Source of the DNA: Lenzites betulinus | Lineage: Eukaryota; Basidiomycota; Agaricomycetes; Polyporales; Polyporaceae | Assembly (NCBI GenBank): GCA_022264855.1 | Contig: JABYQU010000010.1 | Coordinates: 558,001 to 622,000 of the forward strand | Reading direction: 5' to 3' | Length of the DNA stretch: 64,000 nucleotides | Shown: positions 23,601 through 34,854 of the stretch, piece after piece | How the letters are laid out: the number at the start of each line of letters is the position of its first letter | How positions within the stretch are numbered: position 1 is the stretch's first letter | Translations under genes and position numbers: made by a program | Notes under the pieces: model-generated | What the model was told of the DNA's origin: nothing | Databases searched by the model: none | Seen by the model: the letters and a program-made list of their open reading frames with translations, nothing else

Positions 23601-24428
23601 GAGGCGCCCCATCTGCTTGCTTCGGCGTTCCACACGATGTTCGACCTGCGCCTTGCGCCACCGTATCTAGGCGAAGTCTTGGATCGCTTGGCGGCGTCGT
23701 ACGACATTTTCGACAACGAACTGCGTTGGGCGATGGTTGTGGGCCTGTGGCGTTCTTTGGAGACCCCCGACGTACCGTCTAGCCTGCTCGAGCTGCGACT
23801 GGCAACCTCAGTCAAGATACTCGACACCATCACGGCTTCCTACCTCGACGCGGCCAAAACCACGGCTGAAATTGGATCGCTTGTCTTACGCCTTACACAA
23901 CACTCAGAAGGAGCAAATGAAAGCGTTGCCCATTCCTCCGTCACTCTATTGGAATGGCTAGCACGGACGGCAACCACCTCTCCGAAGATGGCCGACCTCC
24001 GCACCATCGCATCCGACGAGTTCAGGGCGTTCCAGGACCGCCTCAAGGACACGCTCTCCAGCGAATGGAACGACCGCCTGGACGCCGCGTGCTGTGCCCT
24101 CATTCCCGGCAGCGTTACCGCACCGCTTCAAGCCTCCTCAAATCTACCGGAAACGGTCGACCTATCGATCCAAGATATCGAAGACCTCCTGCGCGAGACG
24201 ATCGTCCCGCCCTCGACACCACCGCGCCGGCCGCTCAACGTCGACGTGCTCGGGCTGGTGACGGTATCGCCCGCCGCGGCGCTCCTGCGCTCGCCCGCGG
24301 CGACGGGCCTGACGAAGACGTACCTGAACAACGACTTCCGGCAGCTGCGCCAGTCCACCGCGCGCGCGAACACAAGCAGACTCCCGAGTATGCATGTGGA
24401 CGTAGGTGTCGTCGCGCTGGCCGCCTGA
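20662..24428 (+). CDS. Virilizer N-terminal domain protein
   Basis: The first exon begins at tandem ATGs 20662/20665: MMLLQWCTLEPSERGGLAAL, RFSSPVRVHRIRIFPSGTKP. An intron follows, then FFLDLYFNAQAITSPDAKEK, IAYPGGLKDFSVDMGTD, and after another intron YATRLMIVKGDFEAVSMAIY. This series is the Virilizer_N (KIAA1429/VIRMA-type) beta-sandwich as found in mushroom proteins. Virilizer scaffolds the m6A methyltransferase complex in animals and plants; in fungi the role is inferred. The rest (21780-24428) is mostly alpha-helical, HEAT/ARM-like, without named motifs, and ends in a Pro-rich tail with TPPRRPLNVDVLG and TGLTKTYLNNDFR. Exons are short up to about 22380, then one 2-kb exon (ATG-independent) runs to the stop at 24426. 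Total length about 1,080 residues. Confidence 0.75.
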
Positions 24429-24850
24429 CCGCCGTGCGCGCGCCCATGCTGACTGTGACCGTCCCCCTCGTGCGCGCCCCCGGCGCTCGACGCGGTGTCT
24501 TCCTTTTTTATTTTTTGTGCTTTTAGGAGTTCGAGAGCGCGAGCTCGCCTACGTTAGACCCCCTAGTCGTCACCGTGCCTGTACCAAACCAGGCAGCAGC
24601 CGTCGCAATGCAGTTCGCGCCCGAGCCCTTCTCGCAGCTCGGGCCCGCGTTTAGCCCCATTTGAAGACGCGAGGGCGAAGCCGACGCACGCGCGCGGAGC
24701 GTGGTGATCTACAATTACGGCGGCGGCGGCGGAGCGCGCGCGGCGAAAGTACAATACACGAAGGCTAGTGTCCGAGGTAACCTATAGGCAGTGGTAAGGA
24801 AACGACACAGGGCGCATCGACGTCGGCAACCGACGCCCAGCGCTCGCCGC
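24429..24850. other. intergenic between convergent genes
   Basis: 3' flanks of the Virilizer-N gene and MDM34. A T-rich run at 24505-24525 may help 3' end formation of the plus-strand gene. A short GGC triplet run at 24718-24732. No gene. Confidence 0.4.
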
Positions 24851-27101
24851 TCATCCCGCATGCGACACGCGCCGGCGGACGTGCGACGGGTGGATGCTCG
24901 GGAAGCGCGGGATGAGGTCGTCGCGCGAGCGGAAGTAGCGGTCCATCTCCGACGCGTCGAACTCGGACAGCGGCAGCGCGGGCGACGACAGCGCGCTCTC
25001 CTCGCGCGCGGACGACGGCGGCTCGGGCGGCTTCGCGGGCTTGCGGCCGAGGCGGTGGAGGCGCTTCCGACGCGCCTTGGTGGGCTGCCGCTCCGCGCTG
25101 GACGCGGGCCCGGACGAGCCCGCATCGCGCGGGGGCACGCTGCGGACGGTGAAGTGCTCGAGCGTGCGCGTGTAGGGCGAGAGCGTGTGGTTCGAGTGGC
25201 TGAGCGTGGACAGCTGCGAGATGCTGTTGTTGATCGACGGGCGGAGGATGATCTTCGGGTCGTGGTCCTGCATGTGCTGGTCGTACGAGCTCGAGGAGAA
25301 CGCGTCGAGGTTGGAGGAGGCGGTCGAGAGGCGGCGCGGGCGCGTGATGCGCACGTTCGCCTCCTCGTCTGGCGGCGGCGGGGTGGGCACGGAGTGCGTC
25401 ATGTCGCTGGACCGGGACGGCTGCGTTTGTAGACTAGATGGGCTGCCGGGCCGGTGGAATGGCGAATGGTCGAGGGAGGGCACCGGGGGCATAGCTTGTG
25501 ATGCGCGATGGAACGCGCTCGCGGAACTCTCCGCGTACGAGGGGTAGGAATGTCGGTGTGCTGAGGGAACGGACTCGTAGTAAGGTGTTACGCCGGCGAA
25601 ATACGGGTTGTACGAGGAGCCTGGTCGAGAAGGCGGTCGGATGGACTGGACGGAGCCGGCGCGCGAGGGCAGCGGTCTTCGCGATGTAGAGGGCGTCGGA
25701 TACGCCTCGCCGTCCGGCGTCGCGACATGTATCTGGGACTGTGAGTGATAGACTCGCGGTCGTGTGATCGTCCCGCCGCCCACCGCGGGCACGGTCTCGT
25801 ACTCTGTGAGATCCCCCGCCTCCGAGATGGACGGCCCGAGGTTCGTTTCTGAGAGGAAATCTTCCCAGGTGCCTGGGTCGAAGGATCCTGTCTCGTCAAA
25901 CGTGTCGTCGATCTCGCTCGTTTCTTCGGCGAGATCCGCGAGGCCCTTATTCTGCGCGAACAGGTTCCGTAGGCTGCTGAAGGTACTCTTCGCCGGGAGG
26001 CCCTCGGGCCGCAGGCCATACGTTGGGTCGTAGTTCTCAATGTCTGGGAAGGAGGTGGGGCCATCGTGTAGGTTATGGTGATGGTGGTGGTGATGATGCT
26101 CATGCGGGCTAGCACTCTGCAAGGATATTCGGGACGCGGAGGGGGATATCGCGGACATTGCCGGGCGTTTGCCCATGCTCGAGGCCGACTGTATCGATGA
26201 AGAGCGCGGGCGCATGAACGGCGCGGCGGAGGAAGCACGGCGGATAAGGCTCGGCGCAAGCCCGACCGGGGGCATTCGTGGGATGCGGTACGACGGCTCG
26301 CCCGGGGTCGACACCACGCTCCGTGTGTGCGACGGGTGCGGCGCGGTGGCGGGCGCGGGTTTCTGCAGATACGGGGCCTCGACCTTCGCCTTCACCCACT
26401 GCTGGCTGAGGCGGTGGATGATGCCGGGCAGGTCCTCGCGGAACATCTGCCGCAGCTGGCCCTCGATCTCGCGCTGGATGAACTTCTGGATGACGGCTAT
26501 GGAATCGAACGTGCTGTTGATATCGACGTTCTGCAGGGGGTCCGTCTTGAAGACGAGCGTGATGCCCTTCTGGCGGGATACGACGAGGACAACGTACGCG
26601 TTCAGCTTGAAGTGCGAGAGCCGGAGAAGCATTGGCACAACTAGCGGCTGCTTCGCTGCGAGCATGCCCCGCGAGCCGCCCATGAGATGGATGTCGGGTT
26701 GCTTGTGGTTCAAAGGATTGGCCTGCGCGCGGTGATGAGTTAAACGAACGCGCTACAATGGTGCAGTTTCAGCTCGTGCGCACCTGAACCTTGGTCCTCA
26801 AGACTATGTGCGCGTCACCAGAGTAGGTGAGGCGGAATATACCCCGAAACTGGTCCACGGTGAGTTCGCCAATATCACGTATTTCGAGTTCGGGAGGCTG
26901 CTCAGACGAGGACGTGTGAAATTTGTCATGAAAGTTTCGGAACGGTGTACGCACCTGGGTGCCCATCTCCAGCTCGACGACCTCGATCCTGTCCGCTATG
27001 ACCGGCGGCTTGTTGCCTTTGTTGAGGGCAGACTCGAGCATCTGGATGGCATCGGCATGGAACTGGTCGGAAAAGCGCGGCCATTTGAACGTGAAGGACA
27101 T
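24851..27101 (-). CDS. MDM34: MDM34, ERMES complex subunit
   Basis: Mitochondrial outer-membrane part of the ER-mitochondria encounter structure, a lipid-transfer tether with Mdm10, Mdm12 and Mmm1. ATG at 27101-27099. The SMP domain is read over the first exons: MSFTFKWPRFSDQFHADAIQ, GNKPPVIADRIEVVELEMGT, PPELEIRDIGELTVDQFRGI, FRLTYSGDAHIVLRTKVQ, NHKQPDIHLMGGSRGMLAAK, then RLSHFKLNAYVVLVVSRQKG and DPLQNVDINSTFDSIAVIQK. The exon from about 26720 to 24851 carries the end of the SMP domain and a long low-complexity tail (Ser/Pro-rich, with an eight-residue His run near 26080), as in other fungal Mdm34 proteins. The tail ends SHVRRRVSHAG. Intron positions near 27000-26900 and 26810-26720 are clear. 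Confidence 0.93.
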
Positions 27102-27955
27102 GGAGAACAGAAAATATTGAGCATAAGGACGTCAGGCGCGCAGCGTTTTTTGGCACACAGCAAGGGAAAGCAGCAACACAAGAGGTCTATCCAAGCTAGG
27201 TATATTGGATGTCAGCACGAGATGCTAGTGGGGGAGATAGCCAGCAGGGAGGGGTGAGAGGAAGACAGTGAGGGTGGCGGCGAGCCGGGGAATGCGAGGT
27301 TGGGCGGCACGGCTACGGAAATGGAATGCCTCCGACTCGCTCCGTCCCTCGCTGTCTCTTCGGGATCTGCACACCCCTCATGCACATCGTTCTGTCGTTC
27401 TTCGATGAATCCATATAACACACAGAAAAGTTTCATGTCGAACGAGTGGCCGGCGCTCATGTATTCTTGCAGGTCGGAAGATGTGGCGGAGCGCCGAGTG
27501 CCGGACTTACAGGCAACGCTCCCCGTACGTATATATAGCCCCATATGAAGCATTGTACAAGCAGGAAAAAGAGGACAGTAATTTATGGCGTAGTGTTTTT
27601 GATGACCTTGAAGTGAAACGTTCGACGACCATGGATATTTGGATAATCCCGATTCCCAGATGCGCTCTGCGCCCGACCAGGCGAACGGGGAGGATCCTGG
27701 CACTTCTCCTCCTCGCGAAACTACCCGTCAACTGGTGCAACAAGTTGAGCTAGTCATTCCCGTTGCACAACGATGGCGATTTGTTGAGCGTTGCGGTTTC
27801 ATAGTGAATGGACGTGGTACCGTGTACGAAGCTAAGTAGAGGAGCATGTTCATTGACGCCCATGTATGCCTTCCTTTATTTGGCTGTGTTGTGGTCCAGC
27901 TTGTGCCCGGAATTTCGAGCTTTCTTGACTTTGGCGAGCTCAACGATCATAAAAC
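27102..27955. other. divergent promoter, MDM34 / eIF3m
   Basis: About 850 bp between two divergent genes. Frames on both strands lack recognisable motifs. I see no TATA box and no RNA gene. Confidence 0.4.
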
Positions 27956-29575
27956 ATGGCTGCAACAGACTCAATATCCATCTTCGCAGAGGGAACATTC
28001 GAGGAGCAGGTACGCAAGGGAGCGAAAACGCGCGAGCAAAAGGTTGCTGAACCATTCCCCTATAGATCCTCGAGCTTGTAAACTATTTGGCCCGTACTAT
28101 TTCTGAGGATGGCCGGGAAGCTTTCATTCAACCTTTCCAAGACGCAGCGACCACCGTGGAGGGCCAGAAGCCCATTGAAGAGGACGAGGATAGGAGACGA
28201 AAAGTACTCGGCTCGGTTCTTGAGCAGGTGAAGGGTCTCGGCGATGGCACAGCAAAGGGTGCGTTCCATCCCCCCTCTCATATAGACCGTACTGATCATA
28301 GGTTTACAGAGATCGAAGGGTTCTTCAACCTCCTCTTCTCCCACTTCCTCGCACTATTCCCCCTCGATTCCTCCGACGCACGCGCCCATCTCGATACTCT
28401 CCTCAAGGTCATAGTATCCGCCCCCGACCATACACCCACCAAATTCCGGATGTACGTACCTCTATTCTCTCGAGTGTCTTTCACACCCAAAAATATTGCC
28501 ACAGACTCTCGAACCTCTTCAACGCTCTTCCCCGGCGATCCTCTCTGCGTTTGTCCGTATATCAAACGCTCCTCGAATTCGCGAGTGAATCCGACGAGCT
28601 CGAGCTTCTCGGTGTCTCTGGTGCCGAGGTCGACAAGTGGCTATCGGAATGGGAGATCTCCGCAGAGGAGAAGAGCGGTTTCCTCAAGCTACTCGTACAT
28701 GCGTTCGCGAAAGCAGGCAACCCGTGAGTTCCATCATGAAATGTGTGGCCCGCTGAATCTGACGGCCTTTTACAGCCTCACGTCCTTCCAATATCAGCTC
28801 ATATACGTCCGCTCCCTCCCCCCATCTTCCCCCGTGGCCCAATCAGCAGCGATGGAGGCGGTTGCGGCAGCACTACGCCTTCCCTCGTTCTTCGACTTCG
28901 ACACGCTCTTCCGCCTGGACGCAGTCGTCGCCGCAAAGGGCCACGAGCTCTTCTCTCTGCTCCAGATCTTCCTGAACGAGGGGCTGCCAGAGTACAAGGC
29001 TTGGGCAGAGAGCCACACCGACGCTCTGTCCAAATACGGCACGTCCTCTACCAGAACAGTCTCTCGGGCGAATGCTGATATGTCTTGCGTCGCGAACAGA
29101 CCTCGATGCCGCACAGTTGGAGCGCAAAATTCGCCTGCTCACGCTCGCCACGCTTGGCTTCCAGAACATGGGCCGTGACGTCCCTTACTCTGTCATCGCT
29201 ACCGCGTTGCAAGTCGAGCCTTCGCAGGTCGAGTCTTGGGTCATCGATGGTACGCCCCTTCCCTTCCATAGTCCATCTTACCCGGTGCTCACCCGCGCTG
29301 CTACAGTCATCCGCGCTGGGCTGCTCTCCGGCAAGCTTTCACAGACGGCACAGACACTGCGCGTCAACCGCGCGACCGCGCGCGCGTTCGAGCGCGAGCA
29401 GTGGGAGATCCTCGAGAAGCGGCTGCAATCGTGGAAGGCGGGCCTTGCGAGCGTTCTCGAGATTGTCTCCGCGAGCCGCAAGAAGGCGGGCGGGGACGCG
29501 CCCTCGAGCAACGCTCCCGCCGTCCCCGCGGGCATCGAGACCCCCGCGGCGGCTGCGCAGACGGCGGTTGCGTGA
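27956..29575 (+). CDS. EIF3M: eukaryotic translation initiation factor 3 subunit M
   Basis: PCI-domain subunit of eIF3, which organises the 43S preinitiation complex. ATG at 27956 (MAATDSISIFAEGTFEEQ), a short intron, then ILELVNYLARTISEDGREAF. Further exons: EIEGFFNLLFSHFLALFPLD, LDTLLKVIVSAPDHTPTKFR, a continuous exon from about 28504 (LSNLFNALPRRSSLRLSVYQ, then ELLGVSGAEVDKWLSEWEI), LTSFQYQLIYVRSLPPSSPV. The PCI region spans FFDFDTLFRLDAVVAAKGHE, RKIRLLTLATLGFQNMGRDV and VIRAGLLSGKLSQTAQTLRV. The C-terminus is Ala/Pro-rich. Roughly 430 residues, typical of the family. At least six introns of about 50-60 nt. Confidence 0.9.
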
Positions 29576-29782
29576 ACGAGATCGTGCACGACATACCGGA
29601 ACGGGCACGAGGACTGTCAAAACTGCCGGGGCCGGTCCTTCGGGGCTGGCCCACCACGGCTTTCTTGTACTGGGCGCGCACGGGACTGCGGGCGAAAACA
29701 CTTCATCTACGTGTGCTAAGCTGTATAGACGTGTTGTATCCTCAGACGATGTATCAAAGCTGTGGGGTCTAGTTGGACGATG

Positions 29783-32096
29783 CTACCAGTCTCCGTCGAA
29801 GCCGATGAAACCTGGAAAGAGAGTTGCTGGTAAGTATGGGCAATGCGCATGGGGAGGCACGGAGCTGACCTGAAAGTAAGAAGATCGGGAAGAATCGCTT
29901 CTTCTCGAGCGTGGAACACCAGTTCCACGCACTAGTGAGGCGACCGTCGATACATGAGCCTGTGCGCGTGTGATCAATGATCAAATTGGCATGCACAAAC
30001 AGTCGATGATGAGGACATACCTGCGTCGAAGAAGTTGCCCGCGCCGGAGCCATCGAAACCGTGGCGGAAAAAGTCGGCGAGGATCTCGCGCGCGAGGCCA
30101 TCGGACGAGCCGAACTCGTCGTCGATGTACGAACGCAGCGCAGGGTTCTCTACGATATTCGGGATTTGGTCGAGTGTGTTACATATAGGGAGGAGGATGC
30201 GGTACACTTGCGAGTACTTGTCTAGAGGGCTATGGGTCAAGCACGAGAAAAGATGCAATCTGCGGGTTATGAGCTCACCGATGAACATGAGCGCGTTCGG
30301 GACGTTGTGATCGCCCATGTGGATGACGGAGGAGCCGACCCATGAGCCGATGCTGCGTTGCGCACGGTTCAGGATGGCGTGCATCATGCGGGATGTCTTG
30401 GGTGCGGCTTGGACACGGTTGAGGCCCTGGCCGGTGTCGCGCAAACGGTAGGAGACGTTCTCGTTTAGCAGGTCTCCCTCTGCGAGCATCCACAAATGGA
30501 ACATATCTATTTTCGTCACTTTTAGTACAGTGTATCCCCCGAATGTGGACGATCCTACCGTGCAGAATTTCACGCCAAAGCGTCAGACTCTGGAGGACGT
30601 ATGCATACTGTTTGGAGTGATCGTGCGTAAGTCGCGCGCCGCCCTTTCCGCTCTTGATGGCGAGACTGCGCCTGTTGTCCTGCGCCTGCGTCGCGTTGAA
30701 GTGCTTCTTGAGGTGCGCGATCATGCGCTCGCACGGGTCGCGATTCGCGCGCAGGAACGCGTGGTTGTCGCCGATGCTGTACAGGCACTGGCGCACCTGC
30801 TCCTCGGAGAACTTGCCCCGCGCGTACTTGCCAGCGAGCGCCTCGATGGCGCGCTCTTTGCTCTTGATGTCCCGCTGGACCTCCCGCCGAGTGCGGCCGT
30901 CCGAGTAGATCTCCTTGGTCGCGACGGAGACGAGGTCGTCCCGGAGGAGGTCGAGTGCGTCGTACTCCTCAAGTACGGAGTAGACGGTCTTGATTGGCCT
31001 CACACACGAGAAACCAAGCAGGTCCTTCACTTCAGGCGTTTGGCTGTCCTAGACCAGTATTGTCAACATAGTTTAGGCGGGGAAAGCTAAGATGAAGGGC
31101 GCAAACCTGGAGGATGTAGATCAGCTTGCCGTATGTTGAACGCATCTTGTCGGGGTTCATAATCTTGTGCCGCCTGCCCAGTTCGAAGATCATCTGGTAG
31201 AAGTCCTCGTTCGAGGCGAAATCGCGATCCTGGAAGAGTTCCTGCCCTTGCTTGTAGTCTGCAGACAGGACAAGACCGGACAGGATGGCACAGAGCTCCC
31301 GGATCTGCTGAACAATCCGCTTCGCTTTAGACAAACCAAAGCCAAGAGTGTCAATCTTGTCCGTATATTCCGAGACATTTAGGGCGGCCTCAAGGAGGCG
31401 AAGGAACTTCCGCTCCTGGAGGGTGAGACGGAGGGGAATGAATTTCGCGCGCTCGACGAACCACTCGCCGACCGCCGACCCGGGTGCGGGCTGCTCAGAG
31501 AGGACTATGTCGATCTTAGCAGAGGACGAGGCTTGTTTGGCGGCTTCTTCTAGTTCGTCGTCGGAATCCTCTTCTACATCATCGACCACATGCATCTGTA
31601 ACGGACATGAGCCGCACGCTAAACATGTGCCACACGCACTAGTGCATACCTCGTCTCCGTTGGCAGCGCCATTCGCGGGCTTGCCCTCTTCTGTCTTGGC
31701 CTTCTTCCCATGTGGGCCTGCGAGAGGGCGGGTGGCGTGGCGTTTCCGGGAGCCCTTCCGGTGCTGTGCGGCGAAGCAGACTTCGCAGAAGTTGTCCGAG
31801 CAGGACTCGCAGAAAACCTGGGCGGGCTGATCTGATGGCATCCTCCATTGAACTCAATATCTGCCTGCCCGCTACCATCACGTACCCTCGCATTCTACAC
31901 AGAATCCCTGCGCGACCTTCGTCTGGACGGGCTCCTCGTCCCACCCGCCGGTCGGTGTCAGCGCCTCTTTCGATGCGGTCGGGTGTTCGACGTTTTCGTG
32001 GTCTGCGCCGAGGATGTTCTCGAGCGAGAAGGTGTTCCCCGAAGACTCGCCTTTCGGCTCGGCCTCTTCGTGGCTCGGCGTGTTGCCTGGTGGCAT
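29783..32096 (-). CDS. UPF0652 (DUF2009) protein with B-box-like zinc finger
   Basis: Conserved eukaryotic protein of unknown function. The start at 32096 (MPPGNTPSHEEAEPKGES) is chosen over in-frame upstream ATGs because the 5' codons look like leader. The first splice (acceptor GCCATCAG, near 31830) joins FCVECE to DQPAQVFCESC and gives a B-box-like cluster, C-x2-C, C-x2-C, C-x2-C, then HRKGSRKRH. An acidic linker follows, then the DUF2009 region: FVERAKFIPLRLTLQERKFL, RLLEAALNVSEYTDKIDTLG, QELFQDRDFASNEDFYQMIF, GRRHKIMNPDKMRSTYGKLI, LLGFSCVRPIKTVYSVLEEY, RDPCERMIAHLKKHFNATQA, DNRRSLAIKSGKGGARLTHD, SYRLRDTGQGLNRVQAAPKT, and a last exon ending GFIGFDGDW. Seven or more introns. Convergent with eIF3m. 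Confidence 0.88.
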
Positions 32097-32919
32097 TTTG
32101 GGGGAGGTGGTGGAGAACGAGGGGGAAAGAGATGTGGGTGGCTGAAGCGCACGGCGCGCGGACGCGTCGACTTGCATCATCGCCGCAGACCTCCGCTCTA
32201 TGCCACCCATCCCGCTCACTGCTCTGCTTTCATCTCCGACCTTCTTCCGAGTTTTCTGCCGCTATGGAATCTATCTTGGGTATCTACGCTGGACAGTATG
32301 GACAGAGACTCGCGAGTTCACCCGCTGCTAACAGGAATTTTGACACAGAAAGCTTGGCTATCCCGATCACATCTGCCCTCGCTCAATCCACACTGTCTAT
32401 TTAATGTATACACTCCATCTTCGACACCGTTGGGGCTCACTGCGCTCGTGTGGAGCCGGACCTGAATCCAGTCGTTCTCCCGTCTCGTACATCGGCACGG
32501 GGGTCGGCATGCATGCGTTAAACATGTGTGCAAAGTCATGTCGAAGGACGCCACCCGTATTGCTCTCCTAAGGCTTTTAAACCACGAAGCTGAATATGTT
32601 AATACATCAGTGTAGAAAGCCCACGCTGGTGCGCTCGCCAATATACGACATCGGATTGCCGAACAGCTCTAGAATTATACTGACGTCCCTCCTCCGCTAG
32701 ATTTTCGAATAGGTCCCCCACTCTCATGCTGGAGGAGGAGGATAGCTAGCTGTATGCCGGACGAACAGCGTGCGGCGATCGACAGGGCCCGGAGCCGAAG
32801 GAGACACGAACAAGGCTCGACATCGAAAGTCAACCAAGGTCCGCATCTGCTCGGGACCCCCGCGGCGTGCGGTATATAAGTCGGACCCACAGCGCAGACC
32901 CTCCTCACACATTACCACC
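32097..32919. other. divergent intergenic region
   Basis: 5' flanks of the UPF0652 gene and the acidic-protein gene. Apart from the TATA box noted separately, nothing recognised; short frames on both strands are unremarkable. Confidence 0.4.
32873..32880 (+). promoter_or_regulatory. TATA box
   Basis: TATATAAG, 40 bp upstream of the ATG at 32920, in a GC-rich setting where such a word stands out. The distance fits a short leader. Confidence 0.6.
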
Positions 32920-34465
32920 ATGATATTTACCACAGCCCTCGTTTACTGCCTCTGCGCCCTCATCGGTGTCTTTCAACAAGCTTCGCTAGACACCCTCATG
33001 TTCACCCTCGCCCACCTGCGTACCCCCTCAATTTCGGCCATAAGAACCTTCCTTCAGGTGGCAAGGTACGCTCGCTCCTCCTCCCCTCCGCTTTCAAGTA
33101 CTGACCGCGCTTAAAGTTCGGCCACGCGCCTCACTTTGGACTCTGTTCCCTTCACGGCGGTAGACTCGCTCTTCAGTCAAACCTCCGCCACAGTCCTCAG
33201 CGACGGCTTCACGAACTCCAAGGACGGCCAACCATTCGCTTCGAACTTCACCGGCACCCATTGGGCGAGCTCCAAAGCGTTCCTCGCGCCGCCCATCGAA
33301 GCTCAGAGCCCCTTCTCGGACCCCGACAATGTCGCTCAAGACCTTGTCCCCTACATCTTTATCTCTTTCCTGTGCTGCTTCGTCGCCAGCGTCCACGCCA
33401 TCGTCCCAGATGCCTTGGTACAGCTTGTCACTCTGTTCGACGCTCAGGTACGCATGCTCGCGTCCCACTGTCGGTTAAATCTAACAAGGCATTCAGTTCC
33501 AGGACGGACGATCATCTGCTCAGGACATGATCAACACTCTAATCAACAAACAGCCTATATACCTGATACAAGACGACCGCCACGAATACCGCCACGACCG
33601 GGTGTTCTATAACCCTCTCGCGTTCGTCCCCTCTGTTCCAACCGTTCGCGCCATAGCCCTCTTCGGCACCCCCGCCATCGCCTTCGTTCAAAGCGCCTTT
33701 CCCGTCGACATCGCCGCAGACACCCTGTGCAGATCGGGTATACCGCAACGAACGCTCACCTCTGAGGAAGCTCAAGCGTCCTACGGCGGCTTCGACGGAC
33801 TATGCTTGGTACTCTCCCCTCTCGAGGCACAAGCAGACTGGACGCAGGACGACAACGGCGGGTGGTACACCATTAGCGATCACTTACACTATTCGACTCT
33901 TCACATCGCCGTCGTTGAGTCGCTCGCCCATCCTTCGCCGGGCACAGACCCACCGCTGGCAGCTCCTGTTCAGAACACTGGCGACGACCCGGGCTTGGAC
34001 GCAAATGACGAGGCTCCGGACGACGAGGAGGAGGAGGAGGAGGAGGAGTACGAGGAGGTCTACTCCGAAGACGACGATGACGACGACGATGGCGGCGGCT
34101 CCGGCGGCCACAACAACACTGCCAACAACACCGACGACGATGACGACAATGAGGTGGACGACAATCAACATCCACCTGATGGCGCCGACGATGCCAACGA
34201 GAACCAAGATGAGCTCATCGACCCAGGTCCAGCGGTCGGTGTCGCTCATGAAGATGACCTCGCTTGGGACGTCGTCCACACCCTTGTCGAAAACATGGTT
34301 CTCGCGTACGGTGACGAAATCCTCGACCTCCTAGACCGTGACATCCCACTGGCACGCGCCACCCCCGAGGACACCATCGATTATCTCAGCCAGATAGAGA
34401 TATACTACTACCCGCCGATACTTCACCTACCTACATCACTATCCCTAGAACCATGGCTCGAGTAA
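32920..34465 (+). CDS. unrecognised acidic protein with hydrophobic N-terminal segments
   Basis: Three exons join cleanly: 32920-33065, 33117-33447 and 33497-34465 (introns 51 and 49 nt, both GTACG...AG). The start is MIFTTALVYCLCALIGVFQQ, a signal peptide or anchor. A second hydrophobic segment (VPYIFISFLCCFVASVHAIV) lies at the end of exon 2. The middle (INKQPIYLIQDDRHEYRH, NPLAFVPSVPTVRAIALFG) looks folded. Residues from about 320 to 400 are a run of Asp, Glu, Gly and Asn (EEEEEEEYEEVYSEDDDDDD). A short folded tail follows (LAWDVVHTLVENMVLAYGDE) and a TAA stop. No family recognised. The same frame stays open for some 70 codons past the stop, see findings, so the 3' end may be wrong. Confidence 0.65.
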
Positions 34466-34854
34466 CGGGCCCGACAAGCGCACGGACCTGGACCCCCATT
34501 CAAGCTGAAGGACGAGGCTCCCGGCAAATCGCCGCTCTTCGACGTTCGCACTGTGGCCGCGCGATTTTCGCGCTTACACGGGTTGCGGATGACGAGGAGT
34601 GGGACGATGGAGACGCTGGTCGTCTCCGAGCTGGAGCTTCTGCCTTCACCCCCATGGGACGGTCCCTTCCTAGGTTCATGTTCAGCGTAGATCCCCGTTC
34701 CCGTACCATGATTCGTACATATACATCTCTACACCTTCATATTATTATTTCATCTTGTTTCCTGTCATACAATCGAAGCTTAAGATATCTGCCAAAGGCG
34801 CGTGTACAGTGAACGATCGTAGGAGTCATGAGTGTCGTTGCCGGCGGATGCTGC
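34466..34854. other. intergenic or unassigned 3' exon
   Basis: Directly after the TAA at 34463-34465 the same frame reads on to a TAG near 34689 (PFKLKDEAPGKSPLFDVRTV, then RTVAARFSRLHGLRMTRSG). This looks like protein sequence and could be a final exon of the preceding gene. From 34700 on the DNA is AT-richer and looks like a 3' flank. Confidence 0.35.

Noticed and set aside
26070..26110. Histidine run in MDM34 as a metal-binding site
   Set aside because: It lies in the low-complexity tail, encoded by a simple triplet run; such runs are common in fungal proteins.
27212..27703. 163-codon minus-strand frame in the MDM34/eIF3m promoter
   Set aside because: No recognisable motif and low-complexity ends; it sits in a divergent promoter.
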